DNA from: Phytophthora colocasiae
Lineage: Eukaryota > Oomycota > Peronosporomycetes > Peronosporales > Peronosporaceae
Assembly (NCBI GenBank): GCA_018806915.1
Contig: JAGKQI010000104.1
Coordinates: 992,001-1,056,000 of the forward strand
Direction: 5' to 3'
DNA: 64,000 bases
The stretch's first letter is position 1. The number at the start of each line of letters is the position of its first letter. This document shows positions 48,264 through 58,719 of this stretch, piece by piece. The notes beneath the pieces were generated by a model. The model searched no databases. It worked only from the letters and a program-made list of their open reading frames with translations, and was not told where the DNA came from. A program made the translations under genes and the position numbers.

Positions 48264-49740
48264 ATGGCGAACTTCCAGCAGGATGACATGGGTGTCTTGG
48301 AGGCTGCGTTGTCGTTCGTGGATGAGTTCGACTTCGTAGATGATGGCGTATCTATATTTAACAGCGTTTCTTCTTCACAACCACGTCAAGATATTGTGTC
48401 ATCTTCCAGTGAATCGTTAGATATTGCTACTTCCGTGAAGCCTCCAGCACCTCTGTCGAAAGAAGAAAAACGCCGTTTACGAGCCGAGAAGAAGCGATTA
48501 ATGCGTAAATCTGGGATTTATAGCGACCCAAATCGTGCACGGAATGAGCAGACGAGAGAGATCGCGTTTTTGCGAGACCAAATGGAGAAATTGCAGCTTG
48601 ACCTGAAGGTGTTGCAGCAGAAACACAAGAAACCCAAGCAAGGGATGATTGCAGTGCATCCAGACGGTAAACAGAGTCCTAGTTTGTGGCAGGAGCAAGC
48701 TATGAGGCAACGACGCAGAAGAGACCAGGTGGAGTGCGATAATGTGAGATTGAAGCTCGCGATTGAGAGACAACGCAAGGTGGCGGGCACTCTGGGAGCG
48801 TTAGTGCGGAAGCGGACACGGCAATTGGTAAACTACATAGTTGCAATAGTGCAGAATGCTGTCGTTTATTTATTTTCCATGTGGTTGTTGTTGTATTTTT
48901 CGTAGAATAATGAATGTGCGGCGTTGATCAATCAATGCTGCGTCAACCGCCGGACGATCGACGTGTCGGATTTTTGCGGTAATGTGGAGGACTTCCGGGA
49001 GCTCTTTTACCATCTCGATGGGGCTTATCACGATATGGACTCAATATTTACAGCCAATGGATTGAACAGTAGAAGCATCCCGATTCAGGACGTTCATATG
49101 CGTGAAGGTGTGGACGGAAAGTATCTCGAGTTTTTCACGTATAAAGACCTGCCGTTTGGGCTGCAAGACACAGCACAAGCTTCGTGGGAGTATTTTAAAG
49201 GCGCAGAGAAGCACATGGCGTACGGCAATTTATACGAGAAATCGGCTAAGGTAGGTAGTGCTTCGAGTATGGAGAAGATGTTCACTCACTAACGTCAAGA
49301 CTTTGTGATAGAATCTGGACGATCCGTACACAGTGATCGAGGAGTTTAAAAAAGAGGTTTTCTCCAACAATTCCAGAGCAGACGTGAAAATGCGGCAGGT
49401 GGTGCGACGCTACGTTGAAGCTGACCGCGACGTCGTGATCCGTGTCTCTCATGCTGCTCCGATCCAAGTGAAGAACAAAATGCTCCGAGGACTTACGCAC
49501 AACGTCAGAGGTTTTGCTGTAACCAAACGCTCTCCTGCTTCGACACCGAATCGAGAACTGACTCAACTTTTACTGTGTACACAAATTGCATTGGAGCTCA
49601 AAGATGGCGCAATTTACGCGAACAACGTCCAGGCTCTCACCAATTTCCTCATCGTTCACGGACTGAAAAATACTGTCGTCAACCAGGAGTACATTGAAAA
49701 CGCTCTGGCTGACAGCGCTTTGAGACGAATACGTGAGTGA
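48264..49740 (+). CDS. Oomycete basic/coiled-coil protein with C-terminal START-like region
   Basis: Three exons (48264-48827, 48906-49250, 49312-49740) encode 445 residues. An acidic N-terminus (MANFQQDDMGVLEAALSFVD) is followed by a basic stretch KEEKRRLRAEKKRLMRKSGI and the segment NRARNEQTREIAFLRDQMEK, which together look like a bZIP-type basic region and coiled coil (about residues 72-130). The C-terminal half (about 190-440) is globular and has the pattern DVHMREGVDGKYLEFFTYKD and YVEADRDVVIRVSHAAP. I recognise this as a large oomycete-specific family of unknown role; some members carry automatic labels such as M96 mating-specific protein, which I do not take as evidence of function. 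Its stop codon is only about 20 bases from that of the convergent transporter gene. Confidence 0.8.
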
Positions 49741-49759
49741 GGTAGCTTGTATCAATACT

Positions 49760-51288
49760 TTATGGCTGCAAATCGATACTCTCGCTGTGCTTTACCCCTT
49801 CTTGTGTTTCAGCTGCATGGTTTGTTAGTGGAATTAACATCGTCTCAAGAACCAGTCCACAGATATACATCAGTGTTGCAGCCACAAAGCACAGTCGGTA
49901 GCCATATACGTCCACGACAATGCCTCCAAGTGCAGCACTTCCAGCCCAAGAAGCGACAGTTAATCCTTCAAGTGAGTTCCATCGAGCACGGTAAGCCTTA
50001 GGTACGAAATCCATGAGAAGCGATCGTCGCAATGGCTCAGTACACTGCATCAGAGCTCCATGAGCAACAAACAACACACTTTGGTCGGTCTGGTCACGTG
50101 ATATTGCCATTAACAGCAAACTGATAGTTCCAAGTGCGTGCGTAAGTACAACCACTGGCATCCTCCCAGTATGACTTGAAATGATCTGCACTACTAACGA
50201 AATCAATGCCATAGCCAGCGGCTGCAACGCGAAGAGTGTTTGTACTCGCACTGGGGAGAACTCGTGTTCTTTAAAGAAGAGAGGCAAGAACGTAATGACG
50301 AGCCCCGTTCCATTGCTTATCAAGAAGTCTGACACAAACAGCAATTGCGGTACATGAGCTATGCCAAACGTTCCCCAACAAGCCATGACGGGACGTACAG
50401 GACTGTCGTCTCCGTCATCGCTCCATAGTGGAGCAGCTAGATAATACCCGTTGTTGCCTCGCGAAGACTGGATCAATTGGGAAAACTCACTGATCTGAAT
50501 ACGAGGGTAGAAATGTCCTTCTCTTTCTGACGACGAGCTCTCTCGATCGCTGTATAAGTATGGCGTGAAATTGCGCTCAATCGAACTCAACTCCCGTTCA
50601 ATGGCATGTACATACTGTCGGTTTTCAAAGGCAAGATCATCGTTGAACTGGAACAGTAGAAGCATGGAGATTGCAGCGACAAATGATCCGAACACCAGAA
50701 CAGGCTTTAACCCTGCAAGTGTCCATGTATCTCCGTGTTTCCAAAGGAACATAATGGTACACAACGGCCCAAGAGTGAGCGCGAAGTTGCGCATGGCGTA
50801 CTTGAGTGTGAATGGCACTGATCGTTGACCCATCGGGACGGAATCAGCGAAAAGCGCCTCCATTGCTGAGCTCTGGAATGCGGTGAACGTTCCCCAGAGC
50901 GCAAACGATACGTAGATGAGGAGGATGTCCCCAAGCTCGAAAGCTAGACCTGTCAGTATTGAAGCTACAATGCCGATAGCTCCAGCAATGAAGAGGATAC
51001 GATCTCGACGAGTACAGTCTGCCGCATATCCTGCTGGGAATGAACATAGCAGTTGGGCAAGACCTTGGACACCTTTGATGAAGCCCACGGGGGTATTCGA
51101 AGCAGTCAGCACATACACGTAGCCAGATAGAATCTGCTGGGAGATGATACTACGATAGCAACGTCAGCTCTCAATCGGAATCACCGGGTGAGGGGTTTAT
51201 ACCTGTTAGCAGACCAGTAGATCACTGCAAAGAGGAAGACGAGCTGCACGTTGTGCTCCGCCAGGTCCCAGGACACATTCCTCATCAT
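49760..51288 (-). CDS. Major facilitator superfamily transporter
   Basis: Two exons in minus order (51288-51203, 51149-49760) encode 491 residues; the 53-base intron lies in the first membrane segment. I used the first of two adjacent ATGs (51286-51288). The MFS motif A is visible as GYAADCTRRDRIL between helices 2 and 3. About twelve hydrophobic helices can be counted, with a hydrophilic central loop (ERELSSIERNFTPYLYSDRE, about residues 205-265) splitting two six-helix halves. The substrate cannot be told from sequence; it is not an evident sugar-porter type, because the sugar signatures are missing. The C-terminal 20 residues are polar. Confidence 0.88.
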
Positions 51289-52312
51289 TGCGTACGAGTT
51301 TTCTTTTGCTGTAGTAGAAGGAATTGGTAGACAATCCGTTTGAAGTTGAAGACACAGTCCCAGCTAACGTTGGGTAGTTTCACAACGGCTTCTACGAGTT
51401 TGATTACCGACCAGATAACACACACACATTTGCGCTACCTCGAGGAACGTGCTTGGTTGAAGCGGTAAACTTTGAACTGCAAGCACAGCTGTACAGCTCG
51501 ATCTTGCACTCATGACTTACACACTGCAACCAATTACTGCTTACAGCACAATGTTATCACACGAGTCGTGTGATACGACAGGTCTTTTACGCGAGTTGCT
51601 GATGTGAACAGTATCAAAAACTGCATCATACTGCCAGTATGAGCGTTGTTACCAACTCAATTCTCGACTGTCGAGTCGACCAAGCAGCGCGTCTGAGCCT
51701 ACTGGGGGTACAGTTGCAGTCTGCAGACCGAGGTCCCACGAGTACCGCACTTGATTTCTTGGCTGGAAGAGCAGCTGGTAGGTTATGAACTCTGTAGCTT
51801 GAACAAAAGGGAAAGCTTACCGAAAGTACTGTAACCTCAATCAATAGTATCAACGTTAATCCGGTATCATCGTGAAGAATCTCTGCACAGCAACAAATAG
51901 CAAGTGGCGGTCATATTACAAGACAAATCCAACGAGTGGAAATCTGTGCGATTCATTGATGCCTCCACAAAATTCTATCTCCCATGATGGAAGGATGAAT
52001 CGACCGTGCAGATCGCTGTCAAACAGTGCTTCAATGCGTTGAAGTGGCCCTTTTTCCTGTTCTATTTTATATCGTACTTATTCAAACAACTTCGTTTTAC
52101 TAAATTTTTACACCTGTAATATTTTATTTCATTAGTTGACATGGCGCGACTAGCGCATCAGATTTGAAACGGAAGGTATCACCAGGATCGGGGATGCAGC
52201 TTCAACCGGAGGCAATGCCCACGAACGTCCCACGTCTCCCCCTACGAAGACAGAAAAGCTTTGATGCAGCTCAACCACCGGTCCAGTCCACGGTCTCCGG
52301 CTAAGTCGAAAT
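51289..52312. other. Divergent intergenic region
   Basis: About 1 kb between the transporter and the first beta-glucosidase gene. It contains stop-rich frames only, and no repeat that I can see. A palindrome-like run ATCACACGAGTCGTGTGAT sits near 51556-51574 and could form a hairpin or bind a dimeric regulator. Confidence 0.5.
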
Positions 52313-52328
52313 TCACTTCCCAATTTCC
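52313..52328 (+). promoter_or_regulatory. Inr/FPR core promoter of beta-glucosidase gene 1
   Basis: TCACTTCCCAATTTCC joins an initiator-like TCAYTTYY to the flanking CAWTTY element in the arrangement of the oomycete Inr-FPR core promoter. It lies 48 bases before the ATG. Confidence 0.65.
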
Positions 52329-52360
52329 TCGGGATAGCACAGACAACAAACATTTTCCTC

Positions 52361-54721
52361 ATGCTGACCACGTGGATCACTCCTCTCAGTTGCATTGCAG
52401 CATTCTCAGCTCTGTCCGTCAATGCTCGTAGTCTTGGTGATGATGTCTACGATTCTCAAGCGCAAGCCATTGTCGACGGCTTCAGCACGGCCCAAGTACT
52501 GGGTCAAATGACTCAAATCACGATCACTCAAGTACTCAACAGCGACTACTCGTTGAACGAAGACTCGGTGCGCAAATATGCCAAGCTGAACGTCGGATCG
52601 TACCTCAACACCCCTTGGGGGAGTGAAATTGATGGGAAATGGGGTTGGAACGCGACTGAGTGGCGCGCAATCGTCACTCGCATCCAAGAGATCACAATGG
52701 AGGAGAATGGAGGACACCCGATGGTTTACGGCCTGGACTCAGTGCACGGTGCTAATTACGTTGCTGGTTCTGTACTGTTCGGCCAAGAAATCAACAGCGG
52801 AGCTTCGTTCAACCCCGATTTGGTTTACCAAGCGGGTCGGATCACGGGTCGTGACACTGAAGCTGCTGGGATCCCTTGGGTCTTTGGACCGATCCTCGAT
52901 CTCTCGCAAAATCCACTCTGGGCTCGCACCTATGAGACGTTCGGAGAGGATCCGTATTTGTGCTCGGTCATGGGTGACGCTGTGATTCGTGGACTACAGA
53001 GTAACAACCAGACTGCAGCCTGTATGAAGCATTTCGTGGGATACTCGAAGACTCCCACAGGCCACGATCGTGACGGGGTCACTATGGCTGATTTTGACTT
53101 GCTCAACTACTTCGTCGAGCCTTTCCAGGCTGGTATCTCGGCCGGTGTCTTGTCCACTATGGAGAACTACATCTCAATCAATGGTATACCGGTGGTAGCG
53201 AACACGAAGATCCTTGAGGACCTCGTCCGCAGTGATCTCAACTACGACGGCGTCGTAGTGACCGATTGGGCGGAGATCAACAATTTAAAGGATTGGCATC
53301 GAGTGGTGAGCACGTACGATGAGGCTGTGCGTTTATCTCTTACAAGGACAGCTCTGGATATGAGCATGGTCCCTTACGATACTGAATTTATCACCTACGC
53401 GACCGAAATGCTCAACAACTTCCCTGAATACGAGAGCAGACTACGCGAATCAGCCAAGCGCGTCATCAAGATGAAGCTCAAACTGGGGCTGTACGAGACT
53501 CCAGTGCCAGGTATCGACAATGAGTTCCTAGTTGGGAATGACGAAGATAAGGCTGTTGCTTTGGATCTGGCTCGGGAATCCATTGTGCTGCTCAAGAACG
53601 ACAACAACATCCTTCCACTGGCCAACGGGTCCTCTGTGTTCCTCACGGGCCATGCAGCAGACAACGTCGGATACCAATGCGGTGGATGGAGTATCGCTTG
53701 GCAGGGGTATTCCGGTAACGACATGTTCCCGAACGGAGTAAGCGTCCGTCAAGGACTGGAGAACGTTGTCGGGAACGACTCGTTCACGTATTTTAACGGG
53801 CTAAACGCTGACGGAACGTACACTTCCGAGGACCTCGCTAAGGCTGTAAGTCTTGCAGGTCAGCACGAATACACGATCGCAGTGATCGGAGAACACACAT
53901 ACGCTGAAAAGCCTGGCGATATTGATGACTTGGACTTACCGTCGGGTCAAGTGGCGTATGTCGAAGCCCTTGCTGCAACTGGTACCAAGGTGATCCTCGT
54001 TCTCTTCGAAGGCCGCCCACGTCTACTTAGCACGCTTCCTAATGCTGTCAGCGCTGTGGTTCACGGTCTATTGGCATGTGAACTTGGTGGTCAAGCTACG
54101 GCTGAGATTCTCTACGGTGAAGTGAACCCCAGCGGACGACTGCCACTCACGTACCCGAAGGACTCGGCCAACGTGATGATCCCGTACAACCACCGCGTCA
54201 CCACTCAGTGCGTCGATGACAACGGTGCATACATCGACTGTGAAATGCAATGGGATTTCGGAACGGGACTCAGTTACACAACGTTCACGTACTCTGCGCT
54301 TACATTGAGTAAGACGACAGTGACTGGACCGAGTGATTCCCTTACTGCGTCTGTGTTCGTGACGAACTCAGGCTCTGTTGCTGGTAAGGAGACGGTGATG
54401 TTGTTCGTGATTCAGCCGTACCGTTTGATCTCCGTTCCAGAAGTCAAGATGCTGCGTAAGTTTAAGAAAATCAGCCTGGAACCTGGTATTACAGAGGAGG
54501 TCACCTTCACCCTCACGGCCGAGGACTGGAGCGTCTACGATCCTCAAATTGGAAGCGGCTTCAATCAGGTGGCAGAGGACGGCACGTTCGTGGTGGCGAT
54601 TAAACCAGAGACGGATTGCGACGTGTACAACACAATCACCAACGAGCTGTGCAAACAGTTCACCCTCGACACGGGCTCCGTAAACTTCGGCATTAATGGT
54701 ACAACCACGCGCCGCCGTTGA
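52361..54721 (+). CDS. Secreted GH3 beta-glucosidase, copy 1
   Basis: A single exon of 786 residues. The N-terminus MLTTWITPLSCIAAFSALSV is a signal peptide, so the enzyme is exported. GH3 blocks run in order: the N-terminal barrel with GLDSVHGANYVAGSVLFGQE, CMKHFVGYSKTPTGHDRDGV and the nucleophile block YDGVVVTDWAEINN (Asp near residue 302); the alpha/beta sandwich with ESIVLLKNDNNILPL; and a C-terminal fibronectin-like domain (FVTNSGSVAGKETVMLF). Such enzymes release glucose from beta-linked glucosides and short glucans, which helps degrade plant wall polymers or modify the oomycete's own glucan wall. Copy 2 lies 1.45 kb downstream in the same direction and is highly similar over the whole length. 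Confidence 0.95.
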   Translation: MLTTWITPLSCIAAFSALSVNARSLGDDVYDSQAQAIVDGFSTAQVLGQMTQITITQVLNSDYSLNEDSVRKYAKLNVGSYLNTPWGSEIDGKWGWNATEWRAIVTRIQEITMEENGGHPMVYGLDSVHGANYVAGSVLFGQEINSGASFNPDLVYQAGRITGRDTEAAGIPWVFGPILDLSQNPLWARTYETFGEDPYLCSVMGDAVIRGLQSNNQTAACMKHFVGYSKTPTGHDRDGVTMADFDLLNYFVEPFQAGISAGVLSTMENYISINGIPVVANTKILEDLVRSDLNYDGVVVTDWAEINNLKDWHRVVSTYDEAVRLSLTRTALDMSMVPYDTEFITYATEMLNNFPEYESRLRESAKRVIKMKLKLGLYETPVPGIDNEFLVGNDEDKAVALDLARESIVLLKNDNNILPLANGSSVFLTGHAADNVGYQCGGWSIAWQGYSGNDMFPNGVSVRQGLENVVGNDSFTYFNGLNADGTYTSEDLAKAVSLAGQHEYTIAVIGEHTYAEKPGDIDDLDLPSGQVAYVEALAATGTKVILVLFEGRPRLLSTLPNAVSAVVHGLLACELGGQATAEILYGEVNPSGRLPLTYPKDSANVMIPYNHRVTTQCVDDNGAYIDCEMQWDFGTGLSYTTFTYSALTLSKTTVTGPSDSLTASVFVTNSGSVAGKETVMLFVIQPYRLISVPEVKMLRKFKKISLEPGITEEVTFTLTAEDWSVYDPQIGSGFNQVAEDGTFVVAIKPETDCDVYNTITNELCKQFTLDTGSVNFGINGTTTRRR

Positions 54722-55204
54722 TCAGCTCTTCCTGGGCTAGAATGCACTATCGTGCTGTCGTAAATCAATTGCAAAGTTTTGTACTGTGTTCATTGTCGCT
54801 TGTTTCTTCGAGTTGAAAAACAAAATCTTGGATCAAATGACCTGGAAGGTCAATTCTGTTCGTGCTGCGAAATGTCAACAGATACGCTCATCCCAACAGC
54901 AAGACGGGTCAATAGAATGACTATCCAGCATTCAGTGTACTATACTACGTATTGTCCACGGCAGTTCCAATGCCATTCCATTGCAATCTGCACTCGTGTT
55001 CGCATCTATAATAGCAAGCAAACGAAAAGTATTATCGAGTACCTTTTGGGTTGTACAGCAGGGGTCTGAATAAAAAATTTCAGTATCGATAAAATCAGTT
55101 TCTAAAAATAAAAAAACGGATTACTGGGATATTCACAAAAAATAAAATATGATATTTCTCGAAAATTGCAATACAATATAACATAAGTGCTTGCATAGCA
55201 ATGG
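54722..55204. other. Spacer after beta-glucosidase copy 1
   Basis: AT-rich, stop-rich sequence with no recognisable gene, leading into a transposase remnant. Confidence 0.45.
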
Positions 55205-55780
55205 CAAGACACAATTGAACTGATGGACGTTGCTGGAGCACATGAAGAAGTTCCAGAGCATCACTAAGAAGCTGCAGTGCGACGATATCGATTTGGCGGA
55301 TGTCCGCCTGCTTTTTGACTCGGTTATTAGCGAGTACCCCACGATGCGTGCCCAGCTTAACGCGAACGCTAGTATAGTCCACTCTCCTATATTTGAAGCG
55401 GCAGCCGTCAAAGTGATCAACGGTGGCACGCTTTCAAAGGCTGAGGCAGATGCGGTGAAGGCATTCGAGGTGGCGAAGTGTGGAGACAAGCGCAAGAAAC
55501 GCCAAGATGACTACGCGACGCAGATTCTTCTTGCTGGGCCAAACAAGCGTCCCAGTCGTGCCAACTACAGACTGTAGTCTACAGTCTACTGTTGAAGGAA
55601 CTGCCGCCGACTTCGAATGCATGTGAGCGTTTTTTTTCACAGTGCAAGCTTGTGCTCACCCCCCCCCAACGCACTTGTATGCTCCCAGTGAATTTTGAAC
55701 TCGTCATGTTTCTTCGTGCGAACAGGAATATGTGGGATGTAACGACATTGGCATCAGTTGGTAGCGAGCAGGAGCATTAA
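55205..55780 (+). pseudogene. hAT-like transposase remnant (C-terminal part)
   Basis: Plus-strand pieces in two frames. The first (to 55577) is helical and charged; the second begins LPPTSNACERFFSQCKLVLT and continues MLPVNFELVMFLRANRNMWD, which resembles the hAT C-terminal dimerisation region where NxxxERxFS is followed by a conserved Leu/Met-rich helix. Stops and a frame change show that it is dead. It sits between the two beta-glucosidase copies. Confidence 0.6.
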
Positions 55781-56117
55781 TTCATATTGCAGTTATTGCG
55801 GCCGCTTTTATTATTGCAGCGTGTTGTATTGAGATTATTACTACTGCAGCAACTACAGCCAATTCCGTGTAATACTGAATTGGACAAGGCCTGTTGTACA
55901 GTACGATCTTGGAGACGGAGTGCAAGATGAACTTCGCAGATGTAAATTGGATCGAACAGCTTGGGCTGCGGGGACGGGTTTACTTGTGGATGTTGATGGT
56001 GGCAACGCGAGCTAAGCCGCAAGTTGCACCCTGTGACAATTGGTTTTGCACCACCAGCCGGCACGGTACGGTTTGACCCGAAGACATCGTCCAAAATCTT
56101 TCAGCGAGAAAGGCATC

Positions 56118-56133
56118 TCACTTTTCAATTTCC
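56118..56133 (+). promoter_or_regulatory. Inr/FPR core promoter of beta-glucosidase gene 2
   Basis: TCACTTTTCAATTTCC matches the element before copy 1 at 14 of 16 positions and lies 49 bases before the ATG. Confidence 0.65.
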
Positions 56134-56166
56134 TCTCTCAGGACAACTCACCGCAAGTACTGACCA

Positions 56167-58599
56167 ATGTGGACAAGTTGGATCGCTGCAGCAGTGATCC
56201 TTTCGAGCATCCCCGGCGCGATAGCCAACGATGCTGCGTACGACGCTAAAGCCCAAGCCATCGTCGATAGTTTCTCAACGGCGCAAGTGATCGGCCAAAT
56301 GACACAAGTCGATATCAGCACGGTTATGAATAAGGACAACACGCTGAATGAAGACGCTGTTCGTGCGTACGCCCAGCAGTACGTTGGTTCATACCTGAAC
56401 ACCATTTGGGACGAACCTTTAGGTGAGAAATATGGATGGAACGCAACGGAGTGGCGCGAGGTTGTGTCCCGTATCCAGGAGATCACAATGCAAGAGAATG
56501 GAGGCCACCCCATGATCTACGGACTCGATTCAGTACACGGTGCCAACTACGTTACTGGCGCTGTGGTTTTTGGACAGCAGATTAACAGTGGAGCGAGTTT
56601 TAACCCCGATCTGGTTCACAAGGCTGGTCAAATCACGGCTCGTGATACTCAAGCTGCTGGGATCCCGTGGGTCTTTGGACCCATTCTCGAGATCTCGCAG
56701 AATCCCCTTTGGTCTCGAACCTACGAGACGTTCAGTGAGGACCCGTATCTAGTGACGGTCATGGGGGAAGCATTGGTTCGTGGTCTTCAGAGCTACAACC
56801 AAACTGCCGCCTGTATGAAACACTTCATCGGATATTCCAAGACGCCTTCAGGTCATGATAGAGACAACGTCATTATGGCTGACTATGATCTACTCAACTA
56901 CTTCTTGCCCCCTTTCAAGGCCGCTATGGATGCCGGTGCCATGTCGACAATGGAGAACTACATCTCTATCAACGGAGAACCTGTGATCGCCAACCCTCGC
57001 ATCTTGAACGACTTGCTCCGTTCGGATCTTGGGTTTGATGGTCTTCTGTTGTCTGACTGGGCTGAGATCAACAACCTCAAGGACTGGCATCGCGTTGCTG
57101 AGACGTATGAAGACGCCGTTCGTTTATCTCTCACCCACACGTCTCTGGATATGAGTATGGTTCCGAACGACACCTCATTCATCAACTACACTGAAAACAT
57201 GCTGGTGGGTTACCCTCAGTACGAAAGCCGTCTCCGTGAATCAGCGAAGCGCGTTATCAAAATGAAACTCAAGCTTGGACTTTACGAGAATCCCATGCCT
57301 GGAGCGGAGTTCGAGTTTATAGTTGGCAATGATGAAGATAAGGCGGTGGCTTTAGATTTGGCTCGTGAATCCATCGTGCTTTTGAAGAACAATGAGAGCG
57401 TCTTGCCATTGCCTAAAGAAGCCTCGGTATTCCTGACTGGACACTCAGCCGATAACGTTGGGCATCAATGCGGTGGTTGGAGCATTGCATGGCAGGGATA
57501 CTCCGGTAACGAGATGTTCCTGAACGGTATCTCAGTACGAAAGGGCTTCGAAGATTTGGTGGGCAACAACTCGTTCACTTATTTCAATGGTCTGTACGAG
57601 AACGGCACATACTCGGATGCTGATCTCGCTAAAGCAGTAGAACTTGCCGGTCAACACGAGTACACTATTGTTGTCATCGGTGAGAAGCAATACACTGAAA
57701 AGCCTGGAGATATCGATGACTTGGCTCTTCCTGCTGGTCAGATCGAGTACGTTCAAGCTCTTGCAGCTACGGGTACGAAGGTCATCGTCGTCCTGTTTGA
57801 AGGTCGTCCACGTCTTCTCGGCTCACTTCCTGACTCTGTTAGCGCCATTATCGACGGTCTTCTCCCTTGTGAACTTGGAGGTCAGGCAATGGCTGAGATC
57901 ATCTACGGTGATGTGAATCCCAGTGGTAAACTACCGATCTCGTACCCGAAGGACCCTGCGAACATCGCCATCCCGTACTACCACCGAGTGAACACCCAGT
58001 GTGCTTACGATCACTGCTGGATGCAATGGGACTTTGGTGCTGGTCTCAGCTACACTGAATTCAATTACTCCGCCGTGTCTCTGGATAAAACGACGATCTC
58101 AAGTGCAGAAGCTACTGTCACGGCTACTGTGACGGTCACGAACGTTGGTACTCGGGCTGGAAAGGAGACGGTGATGCTGTTCCTGACGCAGCCGTACCGT
58201 ACAATCTCCGTCCCTGAAGTGAAAATGCTCAAGAAGTTCAAAAAGATCGAGCTGCAACCTGGTGAGTCTCAAGTGGTTTCATTTGCTCTGTCTGTGGACG
58301 ACTGGAGCGTGTACGACCCTCAGATCGGCAGCGGCTTCAAGAAGATCACGGAGGATAGCGACTACGTGGTGGCTATCAAGCCAGACACTTGGTGCAACGT
58401 CTATAAGAACATCACCCACCCTCTCTGCGCGGTTTTCAAGATTGACACTGGCCGTGACAGCTTCGGTCTTCCCCCTCCGGTTGCGAATGTCACCAGCACG
58501 GATGCCCCCATCGCTGAAGAAAACCCTGTTACACTTCTCACTACGCCTGAACCGGCTGAAGAAGCTGGAGCTGGCACCGTTGAAGCAGGGAACTACTAA
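56167..58599 (+). CDS. Secreted GH3 beta-glucosidase, copy 2
   Basis: A single exon of 810 residues and a clear tandem paralogue of copy 1. A signal peptide (MWTSWIAAAVILSSIPGAIA) is followed by GH3 blocks in the same order: GLDSVHGANYVTGAVVFGQQ, CMKHFIGYSKTPSGHDRDNV, the nucleophile block FDGLLLSDWAEINN (Asp near residue 297) and ESIVLLKNNESVLPL. It differs from copy 1 at its C-terminus, with about 35 extra residues rich in Pro, Thr, Glu and Val (PPPVANVTSTDAPIAEEN) that could be an O-glycosylated linker or wall-attachment tail. Close similarity and matching promoters point to a fairly recent duplication, and the two enzymes may differ mainly in location or stability. Confidence 0.95.
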   Translation: MWTSWIAAAVILSSIPGAIANDAAYDAKAQAIVDSFSTAQVIGQMTQVDISTVMNKDNTLNEDAVRAYAQQYVGSYLNTIWDEPLGEKYGWNATEWREVVSRIQEITMQENGGHPMIYGLDSVHGANYVTGAVVFGQQINSGASFNPDLVHKAGQITARDTQAAGIPWVFGPILEISQNPLWSRTYETFSEDPYLVTVMGEALVRGLQSYNQTAACMKHFIGYSKTPSGHDRDNVIMADYDLLNYFLPPFKAAMDAGAMSTMENYISINGEPVIANPRILNDLLRSDLGFDGLLLSDWAEINNLKDWHRVAETYEDAVRLSLTHTSLDMSMVPNDTSFINYTENMLVGYPQYESRLRESAKRVIKMKLKLGLYENPMPGAEFEFIVGNDEDKAVALDLARESIVLLKNNESVLPLPKEASVFLTGHSADNVGHQCGGWSIAWQGYSGNEMFLNGISVRKGFEDLVGNNSFTYFNGLYENGTYSDADLAKAVELAGQHEYTIVVIGEKQYTEKPGDIDDLALPAGQIEYVQALAATGTKVIVVLFEGRPRLLGSLPDSVSAIIDGLLPCELGGQAMAEIIYGDVNPSGKLPISYPKDPANIAIPYYHRVNTQCAYDHCWMQWDFGAGLSYTEFNYSAVSLDKTTISSAEATVTATVTVTNVGTRAGKETVMLFLTQPYRTISVPEVKMLKKFKKIELQPGESQVVSFALSVDDWSVYDPQIGSGFKKITEDSDYVVAIKPDTWCNVYKNITHPLCAVFKIDTGRDSFGLPPPVANVTSTDAPIAEENPVTLLTTPEPAEEAGAGTVEAGNY

Positions 58600-58719
58600 C
58601 TGTAAGCTGCCACCAGCCTGATGGCCAGATTTGAGTTCATTGAGAGCTTTTAAACAAAATAACAGTGAGTTATACTACTTTTATAGGCACAGTATTTGCA
58701 ACATCATTTGAGTTTGACA

